This document shows positions 1 to 6,558 of a stretch of DNA of 32,841 nt, one piece after another. The stretch comes from AC-32 sp036265535 (GTDB taxonomy: Bacteria > Actinomycetota > Thermoleophilia > Gaiellales > Gaiellaceae): positions 1 through 32,841 of the forward strand of contig DATAOV010000068.1 in NCBI GenBank assembly GCA_036265535.1, written 5' to 3'. The first letter of the stretch is position 1; each line of letters starts with the position of its first letter. Made by a program: the position numbers and the translations under genes. The notes under the pieces were generated by a model. That model was not told the DNA's origin, searched no databases, and saw only the letters and a program-made list of their open reading frames with translations.

Positions 1-432
1 GTCGATCCCCCGCGGCAGCGAGCCCGCGAAGACGACGTAGTCGGCGCCCCGCGAGAGGTACGTGAGCTTCTCGAGCAGGATCTCGAGCTCTTCCGGCTGG
101 ACCTGCGGGCCCCACTCGTTCACCTCGGTGTAGCTCGAGCCGGTCGGGTCGACGATCGCCGTCGATGTCCGCGACTCGTCGTCGATCCTGACGAAGTCGT
201 TCAGGATCGCCTCTGCCGTCAGCTCCTCGACGATCCGCGTCCCGGTGCGGCCACCGGCCAGGCCGGTCGCGACAACCGGCACCCCGAGGCGCTTGAGGGC
301 GCGCGCGATGTTGATTCCCTTGCCGCCGGCCAGCGTTAGCCCCTGGCTCGCGCGATGCCGCTGCCCGCGCTGGAAGTTCGGGACCGTGAGCGTCCGATCG
401 ATCGCCGCGTTCATGGTGACCGTGACGATCAC
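1..432 (-). CDS. PfkB-family sugar-phosphate kinase (1-phosphofructokinase type), 3' end outside window
   Basis: The first 144 codons are visible; the gene runs off the left edge. It starts at GTG (432-430), sharing four bases (GTGA) with the stop of the upstream carboxypeptidase. The protein begins VIVTVTMNAAIDRT, the N-terminal strand of the 1-phosphofructokinase/tagatose-6-phosphate kinase subgroup, followed by the PfkB signature LAGGKGINIARALKRLG near residues 34-50 and VVFAGSLPRGID at the cut end. Members phosphorylate fructose-1-phosphate, tagatose-6-phosphate or fructose-6-phosphate with ATP. The C-terminal catalytic Asp motif lies outside the window, so the substrate cannot be narrowed. 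It is a cytoplasmic enzyme that could take fructose-phosphate formed by the amino-sugar locus further into glycolysis, but that link is inference. Confidence 0.88.
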   Translation of the reverse strand, partial: MIVTVTMNAAIDRTLTVPNFQRGQRHRASQGLTLAGGKGINIARALKRLGVPVVATGLAGGRTGTRIVEELTAEAILNDFVRIDDESRTSTAIVDPTGSSYTEVNEWGPQVQPEELEILLEKLTYLSRGADYVVFAGSLPRGID

Positions 433-1547
433 GAGTGAAACCACCCCGCCATGTGATGCAGGGTACGCCCCGCGTACCACCCCACGCGGCCGGCGAGGCC
501 GGGCCGGCCGGCCGCGCGGCCGGCGACCAGGCTGACGCGGCCGATCAGGCGGCCGCCTTGGTAGACGAGCACGGCCCCGAGAGGCTGGCCCTGCCGCACG
601 GGCAAGTCCACCGCCGTGGCGGCGACCACCCGTCGCACGAGCGGGCGGTCGACCCGAACCATGGGCGTGAGCGAGCGCGAGGCGACCAGCTCCAGATGTG
701 TGCCGCCGTAGCCGAGGGCGGCGCGCGCGTAGGCATGGCCCCGCACGGCAACCGCGGCCGGGCGGTAGCGCGAGAAGCCCCAGTCCAGGAGTTCGGCGAG
801 GTCGGCGTCGCGCGCGCCGCGGCCGGGGCTGCCGAGCAGCGTGGCGTAGACCGTTATGCCGCGCCTGCGCGCTGCGGCGACCTGCGACCAGCCGGCGGCC
901 GACGTGTGACCGGTCTTGACGCCGAAGATCCCGGGGTAGCTGTAGAGGAGGTCGTTCCAGGTGTGCAGGTTCCGGCCTCCTGAGATCGTGGCCCCGCGCT
1001 GGCGCACGATCTGCCGCACCAGCGGGCGATGCATCAACACGCGCGCGAGCAGGGTCACGTCGCGCGCGCTCGAGACGTGGCCGGGTGCGTCGAGACCGTC
1101 GGGCCGGACGAAGTGGGTGTCCCGCAGGCCCAGCTGCTTCGCCCGCGCGTTCATCATCGCGACGAAGCGCGACTCGCTGCCGTGGCCGACGTAGATCGCC
1201 AGAGCGTCGGCGGCGTCGTTGGCGCTCTGGATCAGCGCCGCCTCGAGCAACTCGCGCACGGTCAGGCGATCGCCCGCCCGGAGATCCGCGCTCGACTCAC
1301 CGACGTCCGCGGCCTCGGGGCTGACTACGACGGTCTCGTTCGGCTTGGTGTGCTCCAGGGTCAGCAGCACCGTCATCAGCTTCGTGATGCTCGCGATCGG
1401 GACGCGCGCACTGGCGTTCCGGGCGAGCAGGACCTCACCGGTGACGCCGTTCTCGACGACGTAGGAGCGCCCGGTGACTCGTGGCGGGGCGCACAGGACA
1501 GGAGCCGCGAACGCGAGAGCCGCGGCGGCGACGACCAGGCGCTTCAC
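429..1547 (-). CDS. dacA: Secreted D-alanyl-D-alanine carboxypeptidase (peptidase S11, DacA type)
   Basis: The 372-residue protein has a signal peptide (about 1-20, ending APVLCA) and the three penicillin-binding motifs of family S11: S53-I-T-K56 (nucleophile and base), S108-A-N110 and K211-T-G213. It trims the terminal D-Ala from peptidoglycan pentapeptides outside the membrane. After the catalytic domain (to about residue 270) comes a C-terminal region rich in Arg, Gly and Val, as in PBP5-like enzymes; no obvious C-terminal amphipathic anchor is seen. The start is GTG at 1547 with TACAAT nine bases upstream and no Shine-Dalgarno. The downstream kinase overlaps by four bases, so the two are co-transcribed. 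Confidence 0.93.
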   Translation of the reverse strand: MKRLVVAAAALAFAAPVLCAPPRVTGRSYVVENGVTGEVLLARNASARVPIASITKLMTVLLTLEHTKPNETVVVSPEAADVGESSADLRAGDRLTVRELLEAALIQSANDAADALAIYVGHGSESRFVAMMNARAKQLGLRDTHFVRPDGLDAPGHVSSARDVTLLARVLMHRPLVRQIVRQRGATISGGRNLHTWNDLLYSYPGIFGVKTGHTSAAGWSQVAAARRRGITVYATLLGSPGRGARDADLAELLDWGFSRYRPAAVAVRGHAYARAALGYGGTHLELVASRSLTPMVRVDRPLVRRVVAATAVDLPVRQGQPLGAVLVYQGGRLIGRVSLVAGRAAGRPGLAGRVGWYAGRTLHHMAGWFHS

Positions 1548-1556
1548 GGAGCGGCG

Positions 1557-1562
1557 ATTGTA
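1557..1562 (-). promoter_or_regulatory. Candidate -10 box of dacA (TACAAT)
   Basis: TACAAT on the minus strand lies nine bases before the GTG start of dacA. A clear -35 is not visible. With transcription starting about seven bases downstream, the leader would be only two or three bases long, so this would be near-leaderless translation. Confidence 0.45.
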
Positions 1563-1587
1563 CTAGTGCGCCCAGCTCACACGGCGC

Positions 1588-1917
1588 TCAGCTCACGCGG
1601 ATCCGCTGGCCCACCTCGAGGCTCGTCGGCTCGATGCCAGGGTTGAGGGCAAGCAGATCCTCGACGGTGGTGTCGAAGCGGATCGCCACGTCGCTCAGGG
1701 TCTCGCCGAAGCGCAGGCGGTAGAAGCGCGGGCGCTTGACGACCGTCGTCGGGGCCGTCGGGATCGAGGTGGACTGCGTGGTCGCGACGACGGTCGTGCC
1801 GGGCGACGAGGTGGACTGGAGGCCTGACCGCACCAGGAGCACGGCGATCGTGACCGCCGCGAGGAACGCGGTGGGCGCGCCGTAGCGCTTCGCCTGCGCC
1901 CGCCAGCCTCGCGACAA
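1588..1917 (-). CDS. Membrane-anchored LysM domain protein
   Basis: A 109-residue protein with one N-terminal membrane segment (about residues 14-30), a Thr/Ser/Pro-rich linker (33-60) and a single LysM domain at 65-109 (YRLRFGETLSDVAIRFDTT, then LNPGIEPTSLEVGQRI). LysM binds N-acetylglucosamine in peptidoglycan, so the protein probably tethers the membrane to the wall. The TTG start at 1917 lies three bases after the pyrF stop and implies coupling to it. No better ATG or GTG exists before the membrane segment. No enzymatic domain is present. The neighbour dacA also acts on the wall. Confidence 0.72.
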   Translation of the reverse strand: MSRGWRAQAKRYGAPTAFLAAVTIAVLLVRSGLQSTSSPGTTVVATTQSTSIPTAPTTVVKRPRFYRLRFGETLSDVAIRFDTTVEDLLALNPGIEPTSLEVGQRIRVS

Positions 1918-1920
1918 CGG

Positions 1921-2838
1921 CTACCAGCCCGACACGGCCCAGACCTCGCGGCGAAGTCTCGCCGCCTCGAGAGCCGCTGCGGTTCTCCAGTCCTCCTGCC
2001 CCTGCCGGAACGCGTAGATGACGCTGCGCGAGGCGTTGACGAGCGCGCTCGCCGGGCCGCTCGTGAACGCGCGGGCGAGATCGGCGGGCGTGGCCCCCTG
2101 TGCGCCGACGCCCGGGAGGAGCAGGATCGCCTTCGGGAGCAGCCGGCGCGCCTCCCCCACGGCTCGCGGATGCGTCGCGCCGACGACCGCACCCACGCTC
2201 GAAAGGCCTCGCTGCCCGACCAGGTCCTCACCGAGCTCGTGCACCAAGCGCGCCACGTGGTGCCAGAGCGGCCGCCCATCCGACAGCACAAGTTCCTGGA
2301 CGTCGGCGCCGCCCTCGTTCGAGGTCTTGACGATGCAGAAGATGCCCGCTCCGCTCCGCCGGCAGGCGGCGAGGAAGGGCTCGAGCGAGTCGCGCCCGAG
2401 GTACGGGTTCACGGTCAGCGCGTCGGCCAGCGGCGGGCGCTCGCCGCGAGGCTCGAGGTACGCGGAGGCGTAGGCGCGCGACGTCGAGCCGATGTCCGCG
2501 CGCTTCCCGTCGGCGACCACGATCAGGCCGGCCGAGCGCGCGTACGTGCAGACGTCCTCGAACACCCGGATGCCGTCGGCCCCGAGCGCCTCGAAGAAGG
2601 CGAGCTGCGGCTTCACGCCGACGACGTGCGGCGCGACGGCGTCGAGGATCCCTCGGCAGAAGCGGCCGCAGGCCTCCGCTGCCGCCGCCTGCGAGAGGTG
2701 GGCGTCTCCGGCGAGCTCGACCGGCAGAAGATCCGGCCGCGGATCGAGCCCGACGAGAAGCTGCGAGCGCTTGCGCTCGACCGCCTCCGCCAGCCGATCG
2801 GGGAAGAGGGCGGTGACGATTGCTGGCTCAGCGCTCAC
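1921..2838 (-). CDS. pyrF: Orotidine 5'-phosphate decarboxylase (type 2)
   Basis: Catalyses the last step of UMP synthesis, OMP to UMP plus CO2, in the cytoplasm. Counting from GTG 2838 (305 aa) it shows LVGLDPRPD (28-36), VKPQLAFFE (75-83) with the conserved Lys, and the catalytic array D110-G-K112-R-A-D115-IGST, as in the longer group II enzymes. A GTG at 2868 would add ten residues, but it abuts the HU terminator. GTG 2838 is preferred because TAGCCT sits seven bases before it, suggesting a leaderless transcript beginning after that terminator. Neither start has a Shine-Dalgarno. The C-terminus ends three bases before the LysM gene. pyrE lies two genes upstream. Confidence 0.92.
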   Translation of the reverse strand: MSAEPAIVTALFPDRLAEAVERKRSQLLVGLDPRPDLLPVELAGDAHLSQAAAAEACGRFCRGILDAVAPHVVGVKPQLAFFEALGADGIRVFEDVCTYARSAGLIVVADGKRADIGSTSRAYASAYLEPRGERPPLADALTVNPYLGRDSLEPFLAACRRSGAGIFCIVKTSNEGGADVQELVLSDGRPLWHHVARLVHELGEDLVGQRGLSSVGAVVGATHPRAVGEARRLLPKAILLLPGVGAQGATPADLARAFTSGPASALVNASRSVIYAFRQGQEDWRTAAALEAARLRREVWAVSGW

Positions 2839-2845
2839 GCGGGAG

Positions 2846-2851
2846 AGGCTA
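2846..2851 (-). promoter_or_regulatory. Candidate -10 box of pyrF (TAGCCT)
   Basis: TAGCCT on the minus strand is seven bases before GTG 2838 and lies downstream of the strong HU terminator. This would give pyrF its own leaderless transcript. No convincing -35 is seen. Confidence 0.35.
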
Positions 2852-2871
2852 ACGCCCGCTGCGGCCACAAC

Positions 2872-2901
2872 GCTGGAGGGCCGCTTCTGCGGCCCTCCAG
2901 C
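2872..2901 (-). terminator. Rho-independent-type terminator after the HU gene
   Basis: A perfect 13-bp stem (2872-2884 with 2889-2901) closes a four-base loop, 24 bases past the HU stop codon. On the minus strand the loop is AGAA and the following bases are GTTGTGG, so the U-tract is poor, as is common in GC-rich genomes. It separates HU from pyrF. Confidence 0.75.
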
Positions 2902-2924
2902 TCAAACCTTCAAAGGGGCTCGGC

Positions 2925-3221
2925 CTAGAAGCCGCCGCCTCCGCCGCTCTTGACGGCCTGCTTCAGCGTGCTGCCGGCCGAGAACTTCGGCACGGTCGCA
3001 GCCGGGATCGTCACCTTCTGGCTCGGGTTGCGCGGGTTGACGCCCTGCCGCTCCTTGCGGTGCTGCGTCGAGAATTTCCCGAAGCCCGTGAAGTTGACCT
3101 CGCCGCCACCCTTCAGCGTGTCGGTGATCGAATCGAGAACGGCGTCGACCGCCTCGGCGGCCTCGCGCCTCGACAGATTCGCCCGCTGGGCAACGCGATC
3201 AACGAACTCTTGCTTCGTCAC
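2925..3221 (-). CDS. hup: HU/IHF-family nucleoid DNA-binding protein
   Basis: A 98-residue histone-like protein that bends and compacts DNA as a dimer. It carries the helix pair TKQEFVDRVAQRANLSRREAAEAV, the beta-saddle start VNFTGFGKFSTQHRKERQGVNPRNP (about 43-67, including the diagnostic GVNPRNP with the intercalating Pro) and a C-terminal KFSAGSTLKQAV helix. It ends in an unusual SGGGGGF tail and lacks the long Lys/Ala-rich tail of mycobacterial HU. The reading frame continues upstream to ATG 3299. GTG 3221 is chosen because AGAGGAG lies just before it (3233-3227) and homology begins there. It sits between pyrE and pyrF with its own probable promoter and terminator. Confidence 0.94.
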   Translation of the reverse strand: MTKQEFVDRVAQRANLSRREAAEAVDAVLDSITDTLKGGGEVNFTGFGKFSTQHRKERQGVNPRNPSQKVTIPAATVPKFSAGSTLKQAVKSGGGGGF

Positions 3222-3270
3222 TATCGCTCCTCTCTTCCCGGTCGCTGTTCTTGTGGAAACACGGCTCAAG

Positions 3271-3299
3271 ACCCTAACAGGGATGCTCATTCCGCTCAA
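3271..3299 (-). promoter_or_regulatory. Candidate promoter of the HU gene
   Basis: On the minus strand TTGAGC (3299-3294) and TAGGGT (3276-3271) are separated by exactly 17 bases. The -35 overlaps the last codons of pyrE. The predicted transcript would start near 3264 and leave a leader of about 40 bases containing the AGAGGAG ribosome-binding site. Confidence 0.45.
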
Positions 3300-3853
3300 C
3301 CATGCGGCTTTGCGGCACTTTTTGGGGCCGCAAGAAGCTCAGATGCATGGAAGAGGGGCCGCAGCCGCACCCCCGCGCGGGCCAGCTCGTCGGCTCCACC
3401 CTCCTCTCGATCGACCACGCAGACGGCCGTGCCGACCCTCAGCCCGGCCTCGCGCAGCGCCTCGACGGCGGCCACCGCGGCACCGCCGGAGGTGACCACG
3501 TCCTCGACGAGGCAGATGAGCTCGCCCTCCTCGGAGACGCCCTCCAGCCGGTTGTCCGTGCCGTAGCCCTTCGACTCCTTGCGCACGATCAGGAAAGGCA
3601 GACCGGAGGAGAGGGAGGCCGCGGCCGCGAGCGCGACGGCCCCCAGCTCCGGGCCGGCAAGCCGGCACGCCTCGGGCTCGAACTCCTGCACCGCCTCGGC
3701 GATCGCCTCGCCTAGCGGCCCGAGCAGCTCCGGCCGCGTTTCGAAGCGGTACTTGTCCAGGTAGTAGCGCGAGCGGCGCCCCGAGCGCAGCACGAAGTCG
3801 CCCTCGAGGTAGGCATGCTCGCGGAGCGCGGCTCCGAGCTTGTCCCGCTCCAC
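3296..3853 (-). CDS. pyrE: Orotate phosphoribosyltransferase
   Basis: Makes OMP from orotate and PRPP, the step before PyrF. The 185-residue protein has the orotate-site region RSGRRSRYYLDKYRFETRPELL (23-44), the catalytic loop VRKESKGYGTDNRLEG (90-105) and the PRPP-binding motif LVEDVVTSGGAAV (115-127) with the paired acidic residues of type I phosphoribosyltransferases. The GTG start shares one base with the TAG stop of the small membrane-protein gene, so translation is probably coupled. Length is slightly short for the family but all motifs are intact. Confidence 0.93.
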   Translation of the reverse strand: MERDKLGAALREHAYLEGDFVLRSGRRSRYYLDKYRFETRPELLGPLGEAIAEAVQEFEPEACRLAGPELGAVALAAAASLSSGLPFLIVRKESKGYGTDNRLEGVSEEGELICLVEDVVTSGGAAVAAVEALREAGLRVGTAVCVVDREEGGADELARAGVRLRPLFHASELLAAPKSAAKPHG

Positions 3854-4062
3854 TAGCGCCGTGCGGTTGCAAGCAGCTCGCGCGCGTGACCCAGCAAGCG
3901 CTCGGCTCCGGGCGAGCCCTCGGTGAGCGAGATCATCGATCCGTCGCCGAAGTAGAGCTGGACGCTCTCCCGCCGGCGCGCCGCGCGGCGGCGGTAGAGG
4001 ACGGTTCCGACGGCCGAGCCGGCGGCGAGCAGGAACCCGGTCAGGAAGCTACGGCTCCGCAT
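3853..4062 (-). CDS. Small single-pass membrane protein, unknown function
   Basis: A 69-residue product with one N-terminal hydrophobic segment (LTGFLLAAGSAVGTVLY, about 7-23), then a basic stretch (RRRAARRRES) that places the rest in the cytoplasm. The C-terminal 40 residues (SVQLYFGDGSMISLTEGSPGAERLLGHARELLATARR) look like one strand pair and one helix. I recognise no family. Its start lies inside the 3' end of the Roadblock gene (14-base overlap) and its stop shares a base with pyrE's start. This tight coupling on both sides is the main argument that it is real. It may work with the Roadblock protein. Confidence 0.68.
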   Translation of the reverse strand: MRSRSFLTGFLLAAGSAVGTVLYRRRAARRRESVQLYFGDGSMISLTEGSPGAERLLGHARELLATARR

Positions 4063-4465
4063 CCTTCTTCTTTCTCGCGGGCGCGCGCTTGGCGGGAGCG
4101 CGCCTGGGTTTGGGCTTTGGCTTCTCCTGTTCCTGGCTGAGGCCGCGCAGGCAGCTCTTCAGATCGTAGAAGACGAGGCCCGCGGTCGGATCCGTCGTGG
4201 TGGTCGCCACGATCACGCGGTCGCCGTCGCGGACGACGAAGACGCTGCCGTCCTGGAGGGCGACGTCGAGCTGCACGACGTCCTTGTCGGCCGCGCCCTG
4301 CTTCTCTGCGGCGCGAAGCAGCTCGAGCGCCGTCGAGGCGAGCAGCCCGGCACGCTCGTCGTCCACAGTCGAGGCGAGCACGGTGCCCTCGCGGTCGAAG
4401 ACCACCGCGCTCTGGATCTGGCTCGAGATCTCGGTCAGGTCGGCAAGTGCCTGGGCCGTCGGCAT
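4049..4465 (-). CDS. Roadblock/LC7 domain protein
   Basis: A 138-residue cytoplasmic protein. Residues 1-100 (ALADLTEISSQIQSAVVFDREGTVLAST, then VVQLDVALQDGSVFVVRDGDRVIVATT) have the alpha-beta pattern of Roadblock/LC7 domains. In bacteria these often act as GTPase-activating or scaffolding partners of small Ras-like GTPases such as MglA. The tail (about 108-138) is a Lys/Arg/Pro/Ala-rich basic extension (KPKPKPRRAPAKRAPARKKK) that could bind DNA, RNA or membrane lipid. The start is ATG 4465, with TAGCGT eight bases upstream; the longer open frame would run into the divergent yihY gene. No GTPase gene lies in the window. Confidence 0.75.
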   Translation of the reverse strand: MPTAQALADLTEISSQIQSAVVFDREGTVLASTVDDERAGLLASTALELLRAAEKQGAADKDVVQLDVALQDGSVFVVRDGDRVIVATTTTDPTAGLVFYDLKSCLRGLSQEQEKPKPKPRRAPAKRAPARKKKDAEP

Positions 4466-4473
4466 CGGGTCTG

Positions 4474-4493
4474 ACGCTAACACAGCCCATACT
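4474..4493. promoter_or_regulatory. Divergent start region of the Roadblock and yihY genes
   Basis: Only 34 bases separate the two start codons. On the minus strand TAGCGT (4479-4474) lies eight bases before the Roadblock ATG. On the plus strand CATACT (4488-4493) lies six bases before the yihY ATG. Neither gene has a Shine-Dalgarno, so both may be leaderless. -35 elements are not convincing. Confidence 0.3.
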
Positions 4494-4499
4494 CCGGCC

Positions 4500-5309
4500 A
4501 TGCCCGCTCCACTAGGGAAGTTCTTCGCCGACAGGGGCCCCCACCTTGCCGCGATGATCGCGTACTTCGCGCTGCTCTCGTTCGTGCCCCTGCTCTTCCT
4601 CACCATCTCTGCACTCGCGCTCGCGGGACGACCCGACGAGTCGAGCTACCTCGTCACCGAGCTGAAGCGCGCCTTCCCCGGCAGCTCGGTCTCGAGCATC
4701 GTCCATACGGTTCGAGAGATCCAGAACCACGCCACGGCGCTCGGCATCGTCGGCGCAGCGGCGCTGCTCTGGTCCTCGCTCTCGCTCTTCAGCGTGCTCG
4801 AGTCCGCGTTCAACATCGTCTACGGAAAGCCGAACCGGTCGTTCCTGCGAGGGAAGCTGCTGGCGGTCGTGCTGATGCTGCTGTCGCTCGTCACGCTGTT
4901 CGTGGGCCTGCTGGTCGGGTCGTTCGGCTTCGACCTGCTCAAGCGCTACGCGGCCGGCTTCGCGGGCAATCCCTACGTCGCGTACAGCCTCTCGGTGGCC
5001 GTTTCGTTCCTCGGGGTGTTCACGTTCCTCGTCACCGTCTACTACCTCCTGACCAACGTCCAGCTGTCGTTTCGCGACGTGCTTCCCGGGGCCGTGATCG
5101 CAGCGGTGCTGTTGGAGACGAGTTTCCAGGCGCTGCCGCTGTACGTCCGCTACTCGAGCAACGTGGTCGCGCTCAAGGCCTTCGGCGGCCCGGCTCTGCT
5201 GCTCGTCTGGCTCTACGTGATGGCGAACTCGATCGTGTTCGGCGCCGAGGTGAACTGGTGGCTCGTCGCGCGGCGCCGGACCCCCGACGAGGCGCCGGGG
5301 CTGGCCTAG
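4500..5309 (+). CDS. YihY/BrkB-family inner-membrane protein
   Basis: A 269-residue polytopic protein with about six membrane segments: 17-42 (AAMIAYFALLSFVPLLFLTISALAL), 79-101, around 120-140, 155-185, 195-215 and 230-255. The opening AAMIAYFALLSFVPLL and the C-terminal GGPALLLVWLYVMANSIVFGAEVN are the typical YihY/BrkB signatures. The family's molecular role is unsettled despite the historic name 'ribonuclease BN'. The ATG at 4500 is chosen by homology because the open frame upstream overlaps the divergent Roadblock gene. Its TAG stop overlaps the rdgB stop on the other strand. Confidence 0.88.
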   Translation: MPAPLGKFFADRGPHLAAMIAYFALLSFVPLLFLTISALALAGRPDESSYLVTELKRAFPGSSVSSIVHTVREIQNHATALGIVGAAALLWSSLSLFSVLESAFNIVYGKPNRSFLRGKLLAVVLMLLSLVTLFVGLLVGSFGFDLLKRYAAGFAGNPYVAYSLSVAVSFLGVFTFLVTVYYLLTNVQLSFRDVLPGAVIAAVLLETSFQALPLYVRYSSNVVALKAFGGPALLLVWLYVMANSIVFGAEVNWWLVARRRTPDEAPGLA

Positions 5310-5863
5310 GCCTCCTGCAGCGCGCGGGCCGCGCGCGCCCTGTGCGAATTGCGCAACTTCCACTCGTCGCCGAGCTCGGCCACCGTTTGCTCCAAGCCGT
5401 CGGGGACGAAGACCGGGTCGTAGCCGAAGCCGCCGGTCCCGCGGGGCTCCTCGGCGATACGGCCTTCGAAGATCCCGGTTCCGCGGCGCTCGTCGCCGCC
5501 GGGCCCGATCAGGACGAGCTCGCAGACGTAGCGGGCCCTGCGCCCGGCGCCCTCGACTCCCTGCAGTTCGGTGAGCAACCTGGCGTTCGCCTCGGCCCCT
5601 TCCGGCGCGTAGCGGGCCGAGCGGATCCCGGGAGCGCCGCCGAGGGCCTCGACCTCGAGGCCGGAGTCCTCCCCGAGCATCCACGCCTCCGGCGGGCCGA
5701 CCCGGCGTCCGAAGAGCGCCTTGCCCTGCGCGTTCTCGTAGTAGCTGTCGCTGCCTTCCTCGGGGTAGCCGTCCGCCTCCAGCAGTTCGAGCTCCCAGCC
5801 CGGCAGCAGCGCGGCCAGCTCGCGCAGCTTGTTCGGGTTCTGGGAGCAGAGCCGAACGGTCAG
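5306..5863 (-). CDS. rdgB: Non-canonical purine NTP pyrophosphatase (RdgB/HAM1), probable CTG start
   Basis: Hydrolyses dITP, XTP and ITP to monophosphates and pyrophosphate, keeping deaminated purines out of nucleic acids. It shows SQNPNKLRELAALLPGWELELL (7-28), the substrate-loop acid in LGEDSGLEVEALGGAPGIRSARYA (63-86, general base D66), the FGYDPVF motif and a C-terminal NSHRARA. Length is 185 aa if translation starts at CTG 5863. No ATG, GTG or TTG lies in frame where the family begins. The CTG overlaps the mgtC stop (CTGA), and GGAGGT lies 12 bases upstream. It is the last gene of the murI-rph-mgtC-rdgB run. Confidence 0.9.
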   Translation of the reverse strand: MTVRLCSQNPNKLRELAALLPGWELELLEADGYPEEGSDSYYENAQGKALFGRRVGPPEAWMLGEDSGLEVEALGGAPGIRSARYAPEGAEANARLLTELQGVEGAGRRARYVCELVLIGPGGDERRGTGIFEGRIAEEPRGTGGFGYDPVFVPDGLEQTVAELGDEWKLRNSHRARAARALQEA

Positions 5864-6558
5864 TCCGTCCAGCGGACCTCCAGCACCTCGTCGAGGTCGG
5901 CCAGCTTCGCGATCACGGCCGGGGGGTCGACACCCGGCGGGAGCGCCACGTCGAACAGCACGGTTCGCCGGTCGCCTTCCTGGCTGACCTCGAATGCGTG
6001 CAGCTTGGCGCCGAGGCGCTCGACCTCCGCCACGAGCGTTGCCGGGGTTTGCCCGGGGGGCAGCTGGGCTAGGATCCGCCCGCTCTCGGGGCGGAAACGC
6101 ACCATCACGACGTGCGAGGCGATTCGCAGAGGCCACAGCGAGAAGAGCGCGATCAGCGTCGTGAACACCGCTGCCGAGTAGTAGCCCGCGCCGGTGGTGA
6201 GACCGATCGCCGCGACCACCCAGAGCGTCGCCGCCGTCGTCAGGCCGCGAACCGCGAGGCCCTGGCGGATGATCGCGCCGGCTCCCAGGAAGCCGATCCC
6301 GGTCACGATCTGCGCCGCGATCCTCGTCGGGTCGGCGCGGACGACCGCGTCCCCGGAGACGAGGAAGTCATGGAACCCGTAGGCCGAGGCGATCGTGAAG
6401 AGCGCCGAGCCGACGGCCACGAGCATGTGCGTGCGGAAGCCCGCCTCCCGCTCCCGGTACTCGCGCTCGAGCCCGACCGCACCGCCCAGCCCGGCGGCAA
6501 CCACCAGCCGCAGGAGCTCCTCGCCCCAGGTGAGCGACGGGACTTCAAGGAGCAGCAT
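5860..6558 (-). CDS. MgtC/SapB-family membrane protein
   Basis: A 232-residue protein with four or five membrane segments in the first 150 residues and a soluble C-terminal ACT-like domain (about 155-232). Family marks are LVVAAGLGGAVGLEREYREREAGFRTHMLVAVGSALF (18-54), and QIVTGIGFLGAGAII followed by RGLTTAATLWVVAAIGLTTGAGYY (about 84-128). MgtC proteins modulate membrane ATP synthase or Mg2+/phosphate homeostasis in pathogens; the role of environmental homologues is unclear. ATG 6558 has AGGAGG nine bases upstream, inside the end of rph (14-base overlap). Its placement between rph and rdgB is unusual. Confidence 0.9.
   Translation of the reverse strand: MLLLEVPSLTWGEELLRLVVAAGLGGAVGLEREYREREAGFRTHMLVAVGSALFTIASAYGFHDFLVSGDAVVRADPTRIAAQIVTGIGFLGAGAIIRQGLAVRGLTTAATLWVVAAIGLTTGAGYYSAAVFTTLIALFSLWPLRIASHVVMVRFRPESGRILAQLPPGQTPATLVAEVERLGAKLHAFEVSQEGDRRTVLFDVALPPGVDPPAVIAKLADLDEVLEVRWTD

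Noticed and set aside
2839..2868. Upstream GTG start for pyrF at 2868
   Set aside because: It would start at the foot of the HU terminator hairpin and adds ten unconserved residues; GTG 2838 has a -10-like box seven bases upstream.
4512..5684. Long minus-strand open frame (390 codons) opposite yihY and rdgB
   Set aside because: It translates to low-complexity Arg/Gly/Glu-rich sequence and lies antisense to a clear membrane protein; it is a product of high third-position GC.
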